From: Omphiscola glabra
Lineage: Eukaryota; Mollusca; Gastropoda; Lymnaeidae
Direction: 5' to 3'
NCBI GenBank assembly: GCA_964017045.1
Contig: OZ024806.1
Location: 1,561,502 to 1,625,501 of the forward strand
DNA: 64,000 bases
The stretch's first letter is position 1; each line of letters starts with the position of its first letter. Of this stretch, positions 19,426-30,774 are shown one piece after another. The notes beneath the pieces are model-generated. The model made no database searches and was not told the origin of the DNA. It saw only the letters and a program-made list of their open reading frames with translations. A program made the translations under genes and the position numbers.

Positions 19426-21059
19426 GCATCTATTTTTTTTGTAACCTTATAAACTTTGTTGAGGGAACATTGCAGGGATATTTGTTATTCACTGTCAAAG
19501 AATGCAATAAATAGTCCATTGGGTTTGTTAAGCCTTTTGGCATAATTCAAGGTCACTTATTTTTAAGACTTTTTAGAGGTCAGAAGGTACTCCCCAAAAA
19601 TTGATATAAAGTGACAGAACTCTGTAAACTATCAATGGAAGACGTTATTTAAATGGCGACATGTGCAAGAAATGTGAGACGTATTCTAATCAGTTGGTAT
19701 AAAGACCAGCCTACCAGCCTATGTGCTTTTAGAATTGAGCCTGTGGATCGGCCTTTCATCTTTTCATCATAAAACTTAGGGCCGATAGATCGGCCATTTC
19801 TTCTCAGGAGAGTTAACGTTAAGTTTCAGTTTTATCTAATGTACAAACAGGTTGCCAAAAATGTTATGATTCTTGAATTTTAAGAAAATTTCTTTGCAAA
19901 ACTGGACAAATAAATATTAAAATAATGACATGGACATATTAAAATTATAACATTGACATATTAAAATAATAACTTTGACATATTAAAAAAATAACATGGA
20001 CATATTAAAATAATAGCATGTACATATTAAAATAATAACGACGGTAGAGAGGTACCGACAAATGGACAGAAGGTAACCCTGTTTTCAAAAATAAGACAGA
20101 TGGGTGATACAGACAATGGGACGGTCAATGATCTAGAAGAAAACCTCACCATACCCAAAACAGGTTAAAAGTGCGGTCGATCCCAGTACGTTGACCACAC
20201 GAAAGCTTTATCCTATTATGAAACTCGTCTGACTTTGGCAAACACTGCAGTCACACAAAGTCAACAGAACGCAGGAAGGGAAGAATCGATCCATACCTTC
20301 GACACCCACTTGATCCAAATGATAAAAGTCTGAATGGGCAGCCCATGCTTCACCACGAAAAATCGTATTAGCTATGGCACATTCATACATAACCCAGGAG
20401 AGGTACTTCTTTCGATGTGTTGTCAGGGTCAAGTGGAAAGAATAGGACCAGCTCTGATTGATAACTAGAAACAACACTGACCGCCCTTAAAAGAGTACGC
20501 CTACGACTAGCAAAAACAATAATCTCCTTGTACATTGTTGTCTTCACTGGCTCAGTCTTGCTGTAGAAAACTTGGGAAAATGCGTGAAGCAGATCACAGT
20601 TATGAAAGCTATTATGGAGACAGTAGCTGGCATACACGCAAAAGATGGTAAGGTCTTTGTACAGTTTATCTCTTGCAGCAGACGAAAGTTACTATTGTTT
20701 TTGCCGAAGTTGGTCAATGCACATAATGTAATAACCCAAGCAGAAAGATTTTAAATTTTGCGCGTTAAATAGTTCTAATTTAAAATATTGGTAAGAATTG
20801 CTATGAATATGCTGACAATGAATATAAATAATTTAATCAAAGAACATTTTTATTTGTTGTCATCAAAAACTAATCAAACCTTAATGTTCGGAAAACGCTT
20901 CATTGAGAAACGCTTTGATGGTGGACAGAAAAAAAACCAAAAAGTTTCACTCATGGATTTTGACCTTGATTCGCGGGATACACCTGCTATGTACTGTGCA
21001 AGGTGGTGTTGTGGACTCTATGTCGGAGCAAAATCCTCAGTAAATAAGCACACATCTTA
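19426..21059. other. Unique AT-rich DNA with one short array
   Basis: It contains a 22-bp array at about 19905-20040 (tattaaaataataacatgga, six copies). I searched by eye for the last PREP exon (GHGAGKP block) and did not find it. Short frames at 20208-20637 and 20788-21066 match nothing I know. Confidence 0.6.
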
Positions 21060-21310
21060 CGCCTAAAGTAGGAGCACGGCAAGGAAAAGCAGAATCCATA
21101 TAAATTCCACTAGGACCTCCAAAACAACGTGTGTACCATTTGCAAGAAAGCTTTCGTGGTACAATCAGGACTGAAAGGCAACCTGCGCACACACCGTGAA
21201 CTCTAGCCCTGGTCATCTTCGAATATGAAGGACGAATAACAACATACATATATATAATTAAAATTATTGAACAATGGAATGACAATATTAGTATAGATGT
21301 ATAATAAAAT
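21060..21310 (+). mobile_element. LINE 3' end with zinc-finger-like tail
   Basis: At 21129-21197 the frame gives VCTICKKAFVVQSGLKGNLR then TH, which is C-x2-C-x12-N-x3-H, so the first zinc His is Asn. A short 3' segment (ctggtcatcttcgaatatga) and an AT-rich tail follow. A C2H2-like motif at the end of the ORF plus this tail is typical of several animal LINE families. A lone host zinc finger is the less likely alternative. Confidence 0.55.
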
Positions 21311-21660
21311 CAATAACAAGTGTGTAGAAAATTAAATTGTATTTCTTACAATTTCAAATTTAGATATGAAAATAAATAAAACAATTTTTAGATATTTATT
21401 CCATTATTATTGATTGGAATTTTTTCTATTTTCTCATGTTAATTATAATCACATATTTTTATTTAACAAACTTATATGTTAAGTACGAAAAATTGTAACG
21501 AAAGAAAAGTTTTGTTAATTTGTAATATTCTGAAAGACAAGTTTAACATTTAGCCGAAACATCAACGAATGCGTTCTATATTTTGTCAAGCATAAACAAA
21601 GTGATATCTTGTTCAATATATATTTAATTTATTTTAATTCAAATATATTTATTTATTTAG
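21311..21660. other. AT-rich unique spacer
   Basis: Nothing recognised. Confidence 0.6.
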
Positions 21661-22030
21661 GCGTGCAGTGTGGCCGAGTGGTCTAAACTGAGCAAATCTC
21701 CAGTAAATGGTCTGGAGTTTAATCCCCAACAAAGCCCAGCCAAGAAAAAAACATCACCAGCAACCCGGAGATGGAGTCCCGTAGGAGGATAACATTGTTT
21801 CAATTAAACAATCCGACAACTCCTTCGACGCCACTGGTGCCAAGCAGTATCATGCACCTGATGTTATACCCCTGGGTTTATCCAGCGGCGTGGAGAGGGG
21901 CGATTTGCTGTTGAGAACCATCTTATAATCCTAGAGCAATAATCCCATTCCTTGTGGAATTCGTCCTGCGAAGTCCACACCATCGTCACATTGGTACAGG
22001 CGGATGCCAGCAAAAACAAAATAATTCAAA
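21661..22030 (+). mobile_element. tRNA-derived SINE-like element
   Basis: The head contains a full RNA polymerase III A box (TGGCCGAGTGG, 21671-21681) and a degenerate B box (GAGTTTAATCC, 21715-21725) at tRNA-like spacing, resembling Leu/Ser tRNA. The body to about 22010 is GC-richer than its flanks. It does not fold as a complete tRNA, so a tRNA gene is not called. Confidence 0.55.
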
Positions 22031-22440
22031 TGGCTTGAACACAGTGCCTCATAAATTATCCTTAACGGTTAAAATTGGGGAAGGAACTTAATTGTGTAAA
22101 ATTACCATGCTGATGCTGTAGTGCTTAACATATTGTTTACAATGTTTAGCTTTCATACTTATTTTTAGGAATCAACTTACCTTAAATATTGTTTATAGTA
22201 ACGGAAGTACGGATATTTAGGTTATTTCCATACTACTTGAATTTTGATTGCACACCAGGTACTAATGTAAAAATTCTTCTATTTAATTTTTTTTTTTAGT
22301 AATGAAAATTGTGAACTCAATCATTACAATCATGATAAAAATTTAATGTAATAAGTTGGCAGACTACATAAAAAGGAACTTGTTGAGATTTGTAAACCTT
22401 TGTCATGAATTACCGGCAGTAACATACATCAAATTAATAA
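22031..22440. other. AT-rich unique spacer
   Basis: Nothing recognised. Confidence 0.6.
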
Positions 22441-22444
22441 GAGA

Positions 22445-22565
22445 TGAAGCGTGTTTTTTAAATGAACTTTATTTGTATTATTATTTTAAAAATATGTAAG
22501 AATAATAATAATAATAAAGTTCATTTGAAAAATCACGCTTCATCCCCAAACGCTCGAAGCGCGGT
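22445..22565. mobile_element. Two LINE/SINE 3' ends tail to tail
   Basis: gatgaagcgtg...aaatgaactttatt at 22445-22472 is inverted at 22521-22552 (aataaagttcattt...cacgcttcatc). The arms are separated by A/T-rich triplet runs such as aataataataataataa. The right arm continues to ccaaacgctcgaagcgcggt, a 3'-end style hairpin. The simplest reading is two insertions of one family joined at their tails. Confidence 0.6.
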
Positions 22566-23756
22566 ACAAAAATAAAGCTGGGAGATAATAACTAGCTGGA
22601 AAAGATGGTAGACAACTTCACCAATCCAATATTTGAGCTTTAAGATTGTTCAATTCAATGGCGCAAAATTTTCCAAATGCAATATGAAATAGTGCGTCAA
22701 ATAAATTATGAAATAGATAGTTAAAATAAAGAAATTTAAAATACAATGATTTTAAAAAAAAATTATTTCATAAAATTTCTGTGCATAGACTCAACGAAAG
22801 ATCAATAAAATAAATCAATTATAACAATGTTAAAGATAAACACTTATGAGAATACAGCCTCAAATGGTCGTACTATAATTTCATAACAATGTAAAGATAA
22901 ACACTTATGAGAATACAGCCTCAAATGGTCGTACTATAATTTCATAACAATGTTAAAGATAAGCACTTATGAGAATACAGCTTCAAATGGTCGTATTATA
23001 ATTTCATATCAATGTCAAAAATCAATGAAGAGGATTCTAAACAACATATGAATAAGTTCATCATTCTTATCTCTCAGATCTGCTCTTATCGTGCGATATG
23101 TTTAAAAACATACAGATCCAGAAAGATTGAATAAGTTAGTGGTTCGATTTATCAAAGTTTATATATTAAAAAAATAAATCTAATGATTGCTGTAAATGTC
23201 AACAAAACAATTGTTTGTTTTTTTTAAATTCACAACAAACAACACATCTTAAAATATCAGGTTACAGACTTTAATTGAACTTATAATCTTAACTTGTGAC
23301 TTTTAAAAACGATTTTCTTGTAAACTAACATTTACATGTAAAAATAAAAATTATCTAAACAAAATCGACAAACATTTTAGTTCTAGAAACTTTTCAATTT
23401 GTTCAACCGTGTAAAAATAGTGTAAAATTTTAAAATTGTTATCTTTGTGTCATTCATGGTACAGATACATTTGTTAATAGAAAAATGTGGATTCAAAATT
23501 AAATTATTTAAACATATGAAAACTTAATTTGAATTATGATTTACAATATTTCTTTTAAAAAAATGTAGAAAACAGTCATTATTAAGAATAATAAATTTTA
23601 CAAAAAATTCAGCAGTTACATAATGGATTACAAATCTGCATGATTTTGTTGTAGCTGATAAAGAAATACTAAAGCCGAAATGCGGTCAGAAAGCTGGGTC
23701 TACAAAACAAAGCAGTTTTTCTTGTTACACAAGTTCGTTCAAAGCTGGAAGCAATC
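22566..23756. other. AT-rich DNA with a 62-bp triplicate
   Basis: A 62-bp repeat (aaagataaacacttatgaga) occurs three times at about 22828-23010. The rest is AT-rich with no coding signal. Confidence 0.7.
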
Positions 23757-24050
23757 AACTTGTTATTAATAATATCTTTTCCCCTTTGTGGTTGGTCAAC
23801 TTGTTATTGATAAGATCGTTTCCCCTAGGTGGTCGGTCAACTTGTTATTGATAAGATCTTTTCCCCTAGGTGGTTGGTCAACTTGTTATTGATAAGATCT
23901 TTTCCTCTAGGTGGTTTGTCAACTTGTTATTAATAAGATCTTTTCCCCTAGGTGGTTGGTCAACTTGTTATTGATAAGATCTTTTCCCCTAGGTGGTTGG
24001 TCAACTTGTTATTGATAAGATCTTTTCCCCTAGGTGGTTGGTCAACTTGG
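23757..24050. repeat. 41-bp minisatellite, seven copies
   Basis: The unit contains aacttgttattgataagatc and ttttcccctaggtggttggt. The period is exactly 41 (23757, 23798 and so on). Confidence 0.93.
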
Positions 24051-24189
24051 CATTTGCTTGAATTCATGGTTTTCCCATTTCAAAGAAAAGACGTCGATTG
24101 GATCAAATAAAAACCAGCTGCAGGACAAGTGGACAAAATAAATTAGGATTTAATGAAGGAAATTCGGTGAAGAAAAGAAATGCATCGGT

Positions 24190-24880
24190 ACCTCGTGAAT
24201 GGAATTTAATTCGTTCCATGAGATTGCTCGTATGATAATGAGTTTGTATCTCAAAGCAATTTTACCAAAAGAAATTAATTGAAATACCATTGATCCGTTC
24301 CAGCCCCAAAATGCCACACCAGTTAAGTTGTTTTTCAGTGCATATCGTTGAAGTACTACACCGGCAAACATAGCTCATGTTTTTTTTTATGATTTCACGC
24401 TTTAATTCAATAGTCAACATATTCTTCTGAGCAATTACCTTTCCACTCACTTTCTTCTGAGCAATAACCTTTCCACTCACTTTCTTCTGAGCAATGACAT
24501 TTCCACTCACTTTCTTAGGACCCATGGTTATAAAAATAAATGTGATAAAGTACTGTAAATGCACAAAAAGCACAATAAGTGAGCACAACTTATCAAAGAT
24601 TCTTTGACAGCGAGGCAAACAAGTACACTGACTGAGCCTCAAGATTCTTTGACAGCGAGGCAAACAAGTGCACTGACTGAGGCGCGGGAATATGTGATAT
24701 GGACGAGGCACGACTGTTGTGTCGTGTGCAGCCAGCCGTGCCGCTGACCCAGGTCCTCGAATCTCAAATTGTTCTCGTATTATAAAGCAAAACATCGCTC
24801 GCTCGACGGCTAATGTAACAAAAATCTCGTATGTCAGGGCACGCGTATGTTAGGGCACGCGTATGTCACGTAATACTGTA
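24190..24880 (-). mobile_element. pogo/Tigger-like DNA transposon remnant
   Basis: The minus-strand frame from ATG 24525 begins MGPKKVSG and has MLTIELKREIIKK, then CRSTSTICT with one residue disturbed. This is the CENP-B/Tigger N-terminal helix-turn-helix pattern. Outer sequence (ctcgtatgt, tacgtgacat, ggaattTAATTCGTTCC style palindromes) resembles Tigger ends. The catalytic core is absent, so the copy is internally deleted. The exact ends were not confirmed by a matched terminal repeat. Confidence 0.6.
24425..24525 (-). repeat. 30-bp in-frame repeat inside transposase N-terminus, three copies
   Basis: KKVSG.VIAQ is encoded three times (30 bp each) between MGPK and the helix-turn-helix. The outer two copies match KVSGKVIAQK, and the first has Asn. 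Confidence 0.85.
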
Positions 24881-25299
24881 TTTAGATTGTGGAGATATAT
24901 TTTGGAGATATACTTAAATTATAACGATATATATCATGAAGATATATGTAGAAATTGGAGATGCATGTAGATTGTGCATCTATTTATTGTGAAGATAAAA
25001 GAGGCCAACAGATGGCTGAAATAATTCATTCATCTCTGATAGGTAGGTCAACAGATGGCCCAAACAATTAACCTTTGATAGAAATGACCAACAGATGACC
25101 GAAAGAATGAACCTATGTTATAAAAAGATGTGATAATTAGGCTGATATAAAATGATCACGTTTCAAAAGGTGCAAAAGACATGAAAATAAAATAAATGGG
25201 AGAAAAATAAAAGATAGCTAGAAATAAATGACTTGTTTGATTTTAAATCACGACATGATACCAACAATTTTAACCAATTTAGTTGTATTATTTTTTCTT
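24881..25299. other. AT-rich spacer with a short triplicate
   Basis: About three diverged copies of a 42-bp unit with ggccaacagatggctgaaat lie at 25000-25110. Nothing else seen. Confidence 0.55.
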
Positions 25300-25309
25300 G
25301 CCAACATAT

Positions 25310-25420
25310 TGTTTTTCAAATCAATGTTGTGCTGGATACATCCGCCGTTCCTTAAGTTCGTTCCTGTTAAATTGGGATAGCTGAGATACTGTAGGTAACT
25401 GGATCTGATGTCTGGATCAA
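25310..25420 (-). other. Possible further exon after exon 6
   Basis: After gcttgatccag, one frame reads RSSYLQYLSYPNLTGTNLRN then GGCIQHNIDLKNN, with a glycosylation sequon and a Cys. The phase-0 frame expected from exon 6 instead ends after TSDPVTYSISAIPI. Either a frame lesion or a short terminal exon is possible. Confidence 0.25.
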
Positions 25421-25505
25421 GCATAAACCAAACATGACTCCATACAATATAAATAATCTGCTTTAAGATAATAAATAATTTGATATTTTATCAAAGTTAC
25501 GCTAC

Positions 25506-25678
25506 CTGAGCCAGGGATACCGTGACTGTGCATTTTAAAAGTTGATTTTGAAAACAAGGTCTCCACACACTGCCAAAGTTCACCACCCAATTTTTACGAG
25601 AGTCTAATGATGATGTCAGAACACGGACTTGAGTCTTTCCGTCATTTCTGGGGAACGTTAAGTCAAAACAGCAGTTTC
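25506..25678 (-). CDS. Exon 6: Cys-containing module
   Basis: After ttgattcttag, a 173-nt frame in phase 1 reads NCCFDLTFPRNDGKTQVRVL, TSSLDSRKNWVVNFGSVWRP and CFQNQLLKCTVTVSLAQ. The donor is gtagcg, phase 0. Four cysteines and alternating beta-type residues suggest an extracellular fold. I do not recognise the family. Its phase does not join exon 5 directly. Confidence 0.55.
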
Positions 25679-25954
25679 CTAAGAATCAAGAAAAAGTGAT
25701 GCTATATCGTAACTTATTAATATTAAGAAACTATTAAAAGGAAAAATGTTTCTTTTTTTATAAACATTAATAAAAGAAAAAAAAATCAAATGATAACTTG
25801 ATAATTTAATAATTAAAATAATATGCTTAATGAAAACTCCCTTAAACATCTTCATACAAGACATACATTGTAATTGTCATATAGAAGTACTTAAGAAGTC
25901 TCATATAGCACTGTAAAGAATGTCTCGGTTCCATGACAAAACAACAAATAAAAA

Positions 25955-26170
25955 ACGACAAAGTGGCAAAACGACAAGGTAACTACACGACAAGGTGACA
26001 TAACGACAAGGTAACTACATGACAAGATGACAAAACGACAAGGTAACTACACGACAAGGTGACATAACGACAAGGTAACTACACGACAAGGTGGCAAAAC
26101 GAAAAGGTAACTACACGACAAGGTGGCAAAACGACAAGGTAACTACACGACAAGGTGACATAACGACAAG
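25955..26170. repeat. 32-bp minisatellite, about seven copies
   Basis: The unit contains acgacaaggtaactacacga and alternates caaaac and cataac. It lies in an intron of the minus-strand locus. Confidence 0.9.
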
Positions 26171-27479
26171 TCTTCAACGCCAACGCCTCCACCGTCTTAA
26201 TGCCTAATATTGGTGTTGCCCAACGTAGGGTCACACCCCACTGGGGAGGCATTTTAATTGTTTAGGGATGCAATTCGAAAATGAGATATCTTAAACTTGA
26301 TAACCAACCGTCTAATATGATTTAACTTGCGTTTTAAAAGGAGAATCATAAACGTGTCAACATAATGTGAGCGATAACTAAAAATGTTGTAAAAATCTAT
26401 TAATTTGGATGGTGCAGCCAATGTTAGTGGATTTAACTGATATTTTATATATGCAGTATCACGAAGAACTCGCAGAAATGCAAAATGATGAGTCTGTTAA
26501 AACTGCATTTAATATAAATGGATCGATGAAATAAACTTTGTGACGAAACATAAATAAAAAATCCAAATTCAAACAAATGTGCAAGAAAACAATTGTTATC
26601 GTTTGCATCTTAATATTTAGCTGAATGTGGATTTAGTGCAATAAATAATTTGCTGGGAAAAAATAAAACAAATTGCTGAATATAACGCAACGGGGAGACT
26701 TGAGAATGAAGGTAATTGTATTGGAACCTAACATAAAATTTCTTTGCAGCAAGCATCAAGAAAAAACATCTCACTAACAACAAACAATAAATAATTACTA
26801 ATACTTCAAATAATATAGAAACATATTTCATTAAAATTATTTCGCAATTGAATGTCAGTTCTTCATATATGTTTTGAAAATTTACTTACTATGATTCCTC
26901 ACCAATTTCCTAGTGATTTCTTCCTAAAACCTATCATTAAAGTTGCTTCAGTGAACATCCCTTATTTTAATATTAAAAATTATATATATGATACATGGGG
27001 CATACGAATTTTAAAAAGGCTGAAGGGAGGCATGGCACAAAAAAGTTTGGGAAACACTGCATTACATACAATAAATTATGGTCAACTGTTTAAGATACTT
27101 TAGAACAAAACAGTGTTAATTTCTCATTTTCTATAATACGTGCATTCTTTTAAACAATAGGTCAACAGACAGTCCTACACACTAGCTGTCAGATTTTAAA
27201 ATACCATATAGACCTACAGACAGTCTTACAGCCAATGATACGACCACCTTGAAACATTAGTTCTACAGACAGTCCTACATTCTACCTGCAAGCAATTAAA
27301 CACTAATCATACAGTCAGTACTACAGACAGTACTACACACTACATGCATGCAATTAAAAACTAGACATGCAGTCAGTCTTACAGACAGTCCTACATCTTA
27401 CCTGCAGGCAATTACACACAAGTGTTACAGTCAGTCTTACAGAGAGTCCTAAATCCTACCTGCCGGCAATTAAACACAA
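26171..27479. other. Intron DNA, AT-rich, with decayed edge of the 24-bp array
   Basis: The stretch 26171-27160 is unique. From 27165, diverged blocks with cagacagtcctaca and acctgc.ggcaattaaacac lead into the clean array at 27480. Frames at 26610-27103 match nothing I know. Confidence 0.6.
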
Positions 27480-27980
27480 GTCCTACATTCAGTCCTACAG
27501 ATAGTCCTACATTCAGTCCTACAGATAGTCCTACATTCAGTCCTACAGATAGTCCTACAAATAGTCCTACATTCAGTCCTACAGATAGTCCTACATTCAG
27601 TCCTACAGATAGTCCTACATTCAGTCCTACAGATAGTCCTACATTCAGTCCTACAGATAGTCCTACATTCAGTCCTACAGATAGTCCTACATTCAGTCCT
27701 ACAGATAGTCCTACATTCAGTCCTACAGATAGTCCTACATTCAGTCCTACAGATAGTCCTACATTCAGTCCTACAGATAGTCCTACATTCAGTCCTACAG
27801 ATAGTCCTACATTCAGTCCTACAGATAGTCCTACATTCAGTCCTACAGATAGTCCTACATTCAGTCCTACAGATAGTCCTACATTCAGTCCTACAGATAG
27901 TCCTACATTCAGTCCTACAGATAGTCCTACATTCAGTCCTACAGATAGTCCTACATTCAGTCCTACAGATAGTCCTAAAC
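27480..27980. repeat. 24-bp minisatellite, about 20 near-identical copies
   Basis: The unit is cattcagtcctacagatagt plus ccta. The central copies are identical, so the expansion is recent. It contains two inexact 12-bp halves. Confidence 0.96.
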
Positions 27981-28060
27981 TATTTCCGTGGCTCTTCATT
28001 GATTAATATACTAGTCTCTTCTGTGAAAAAAAAAAAAACAACGTTCAACCTTTGACCTTT

Positions 28061-28550
28061 GAACCATCCTACAAGACTCTTGCTGCTAAACAACTTTCTT
28101 TCACTCAGTACTTTAATATAAAACATGTTGAGTAGTGGAAGAGCTGGTAGTCAAACGGAACCATCCTACAAGACTCTTGCTGCTAAACAACTTTCTTTCA
28201 CTCAGTACTTTAATATAAAACATGTTGAGTAGTGGAAGAGCTGGTAGTCAAACGGAACCATCTCACAAGACTCTTGCTGCTAAACAACTTTCTTTCACTC
28301 AGTACTTTAATATAAAACATGTTGAGTAGTGGAAGAGCTGGTAGTCAAACGGAACCATCCTACAAGACTCTTGCTGCTAAACAACTTTCTTTCACTCAGT
28401 ACTTTAATATAAAACATGTTGAGTAGTGGAAGAGCTGGTAGTCAAACGGAACCATCCCACAAGACTCTTGCTGCTAAACAACTTTCTTTCACTCAGTAAT
28501 ATTAATATCAAACATGTTGAGTAGTGGAAGAGCTGGTAGTCAAACGGAGC
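28061..28550. repeat. 97-bp repeat, five copies
   Basis: gaaccatcctacaagactct recurs every 97 bp (28061, 28158 and so on). The last unit is the most diverged. Confidence 0.95.
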
Positions 28551-28677
28551 AGCCATGAAAGAAGCAAAACATATATAAGGGATATTAGTAATTATTTTTT
28601 TAAAAATGCAACAGTACCACAAAACAAATATTAAAATTATTACGAAAAACAATCGAACAGAAGAATACTAAAAATTA

Positions 28678-29445
28678 ATACAACAAAACATACAACAAAA
28701 CATACAACAAAACATACAACAAAACATACAACAAAACATACAACAAAACATACAACAAAACATACAACAAAACATACAACAAAACATACAGCAAAACATG
28801 CAACAAAACATACAACAAAACATGCAACAAAACATACAACAAAACATACAACAAAACATACAACAAAACATACAACAAAACATACAACAAAACATACAAC
28901 AAAACATACAACAAAACATACAACAAAACATACAACAAAACATACAACAAAACATGCAACAAAACATGCAACAAAACATGCAACAAAACATGCAACAAAA
29001 CATACAACAAAACATACAACAAAACATACAACAAAACATACAACAAAACATACAACAAAACATACAACAAAACATACAACAAAACATACAACAAAACATA
29101 CAACAAAACAAACAACAAAACATACAACAAACCATACAACAAAACATACAACAAAACATACAACAAAACATACAACAAAACATACAACAAAACAAACAAC
29201 AAAACATACAACAAACCATACAACAAAACATACAACAAAACATACAACAAAACATACAACAAAACATACAACAAAACATACAACAAAACATACAACAAAA
29301 CATACAACAAAACATACAACAAAACATACAACAAAACATACAACAAAACATACAACAAAACATGCAACAAAACATACAACAAAACATACAACAAAACATA
29401 CAACAAAACATACAACAAAACATACAACAAAACATACAACAAACC
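28678..29445. repeat. 12-bp repeat, about 63 copies
   Basis: The unit is acatacaacaaa. Frames read as QNIQ on one strand and CMFC or LYVL on the other. A double-variant block (aacaaacaac followed by aaaccatac) recurs within the array, showing block duplication. Confidence 0.97.
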
Positions 29446-29711
29446 AGTGCTAAAAATACCATAAAATGATACTTAAAAACAATGAAAAACAAATGTACAA
29501 CAAAATAGTGATACCAAATGACGTCGATACAACACATCCATAACATCAATATAATAAAGAAATTGTGGCAAAATGACACACAATGGATTTAATTTTAAAA
29601 ATCCTCGAATTCAGTTTAACACACTAACGATGTCAGTATAACACATACATAATATCATCATGGTTATGAATCTAAGTATTTTAGGACAATATAGAACGTT
29701 TTTGATTTTAC

Positions 29712-29842
29712 CTTTTCAGGCATTAGAGCTGTTACACCTGTACGTGTTGCATCCTCAACTCTGCTCCAACTGCACCCATTAACTGGCATTTCTCACGGGT
29801 CCACCGCGTACGTTGTGTTCGTGTAACCGTTGCTTCGCAAAA
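29712..29842 (-). CDS. Exon 5: extracellular module with an in-frame TGA
   Basis: After gatgatttag, the codon split with exon 4 gives Val, then LRSNGYTNTTYAVDP, TGA (29795-29793), EMPVNGCSWSRVEDATRTGV and TALMPEK. The donor is gtaaaa, phase 0. GYTNTTYAVDP and the later Cys recall the start of fibrinogen-like or neurexin-type modules (Y.IDP...C), but this is only a resemblance. The stop may be a mutation, an allele or a base error. Confidence 0.55.
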
Positions 29843-29944
29843 CTAAATCATCCAACACGTCGGATGAGGTTAAATGTTTGTTTAACGCGGTCAGCTTTAA
29901 GGTTATTTGTGCACACATGTGTTTAAACACAAATACGTATTGTT

Positions 29945-30245
29945 AGTAAACATAACATCTATAACAGTAAGGAAACATTACATCTATAACAGTAAGGAAA
30001 CATAATATATATAACAGTAAGGAAACATAACATCTATAACAGTAAGGAAACATAACATCTATAACAGTAAGGAAACATAAAATCTATAACAGTAAGGAAA
30101 CATTACATCTATAACAGTAAGGAAACATAACATTTATAACAGTAAGGAAACATAACATCTATAACAGTAAGGAAACATAACATCTATAACAGTTAGTAAA
30201 CATAACATCTATAACAGTTAGTAAACATAACATCTAAAACAGTAA
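29945..30245. repeat. 25-bp minisatellite, 12 copies
   Basis: The unit is aacatctataacagtaagga plus aacat. It lies in an intron between stalk exon 4 and exon 5. Confidence 0.94.
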
Positions 30246-30552
30246 GGAAACGCCCATTGAACTAGAACAAAGAATGACAGTTTCAATCTGACACACATAA
30301 AATTTACTTTTCATTACGTTGATGAAAATAATATTGGAATATAAACAGGAAATTTGTATTTCTAAAATATTTTCATATTTAGTGGATTTTAATGTTCTTA
30401 TTGTACTAATTTTTCGGGACGCCACTTACAGTGAGGTTTATGCATGCGATCAACTAGGGGTTAACGTATTTGTTAAGAAAATAAGGCACAGACTTGTAAA
30501 GTGATTGAATAAATGGAAATAACAGAAATAGGTATTAGGATATAATGATTAC

Positions 30553-30711
30553 CTGTGGTATTTGGCGTCGTCTTTGTGGTAGTTGGTGTCGTCACAGTGG
30601 TAGTTGGTGTCGTCACAGTGGTAGTTGGTGTCGTCACAGTGGTAGTTGGTGTCGTTACAGTGGAAGTTGGTGTCGTCTCAGTGATATATTCTGTGGGATC
30701 TGTTGTATCCA
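30553..30711 (-). CDS. Exon 4: Thr/Pro-rich mucin-like stalk
   Basis: After a poly-T tract and aaag, the exon completes Val and reads DTTDPTEYITETTPTSTV. It continues with 21-bp units encoding TTPTTTV, then TTPNTT, and donor gtaatc in phase 1. The in-frame 21-bp repeat and Thr density indicate an O-glycosylated spacer between extracellular modules. The entry phase matches exon 3 and the exit phase matches exon 5. Confidence 0.7.
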
Positions 30712-30774
30712 CTTTAAAAAAAAAATAGGCAAAGTATTAAAAAACATGTTTAAAAAAGTGAACAATTAATAAAT

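Noticed and set aside
18679..19429. 246-codon HPPMVKPA/SPTNGQAR proteins on the minus strand
   Set aside because: They are shadows of the 24-bp array seeded at the PREP exon I donor on the plus strand.
20208..21285. Several short frames of 60-92 codons
   Set aside because: No family resemblance, no splice-phase chain and no coding bias. Only the zinc-finger-like LINE tail at 21129-21197 could be supported.
21661..21735. Functional tRNA-Leu or tRNA-Ser gene
   Set aside because: The A box is good but the B box is degenerate and the cloverleaf does not close, so a tRNA-derived SINE head fits better.
24150..24371. Minus-strand 73-codon frame as a membrane protein
   Set aside because: It lies inside the Tigger-like remnant, in a frame overlapping the transposase remnant.
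27412..28006. FSPTDSPT or VGLN repeat protein
   Set aside because: 24-bp array in frame on both strands, with no gene signals.
28668..29579. 303-codon CMFC cysteine-rich protein and QNIQ prion-like protein
   Set aside because: Both come from the same 12-bp array. Nothing flanking supports expression.
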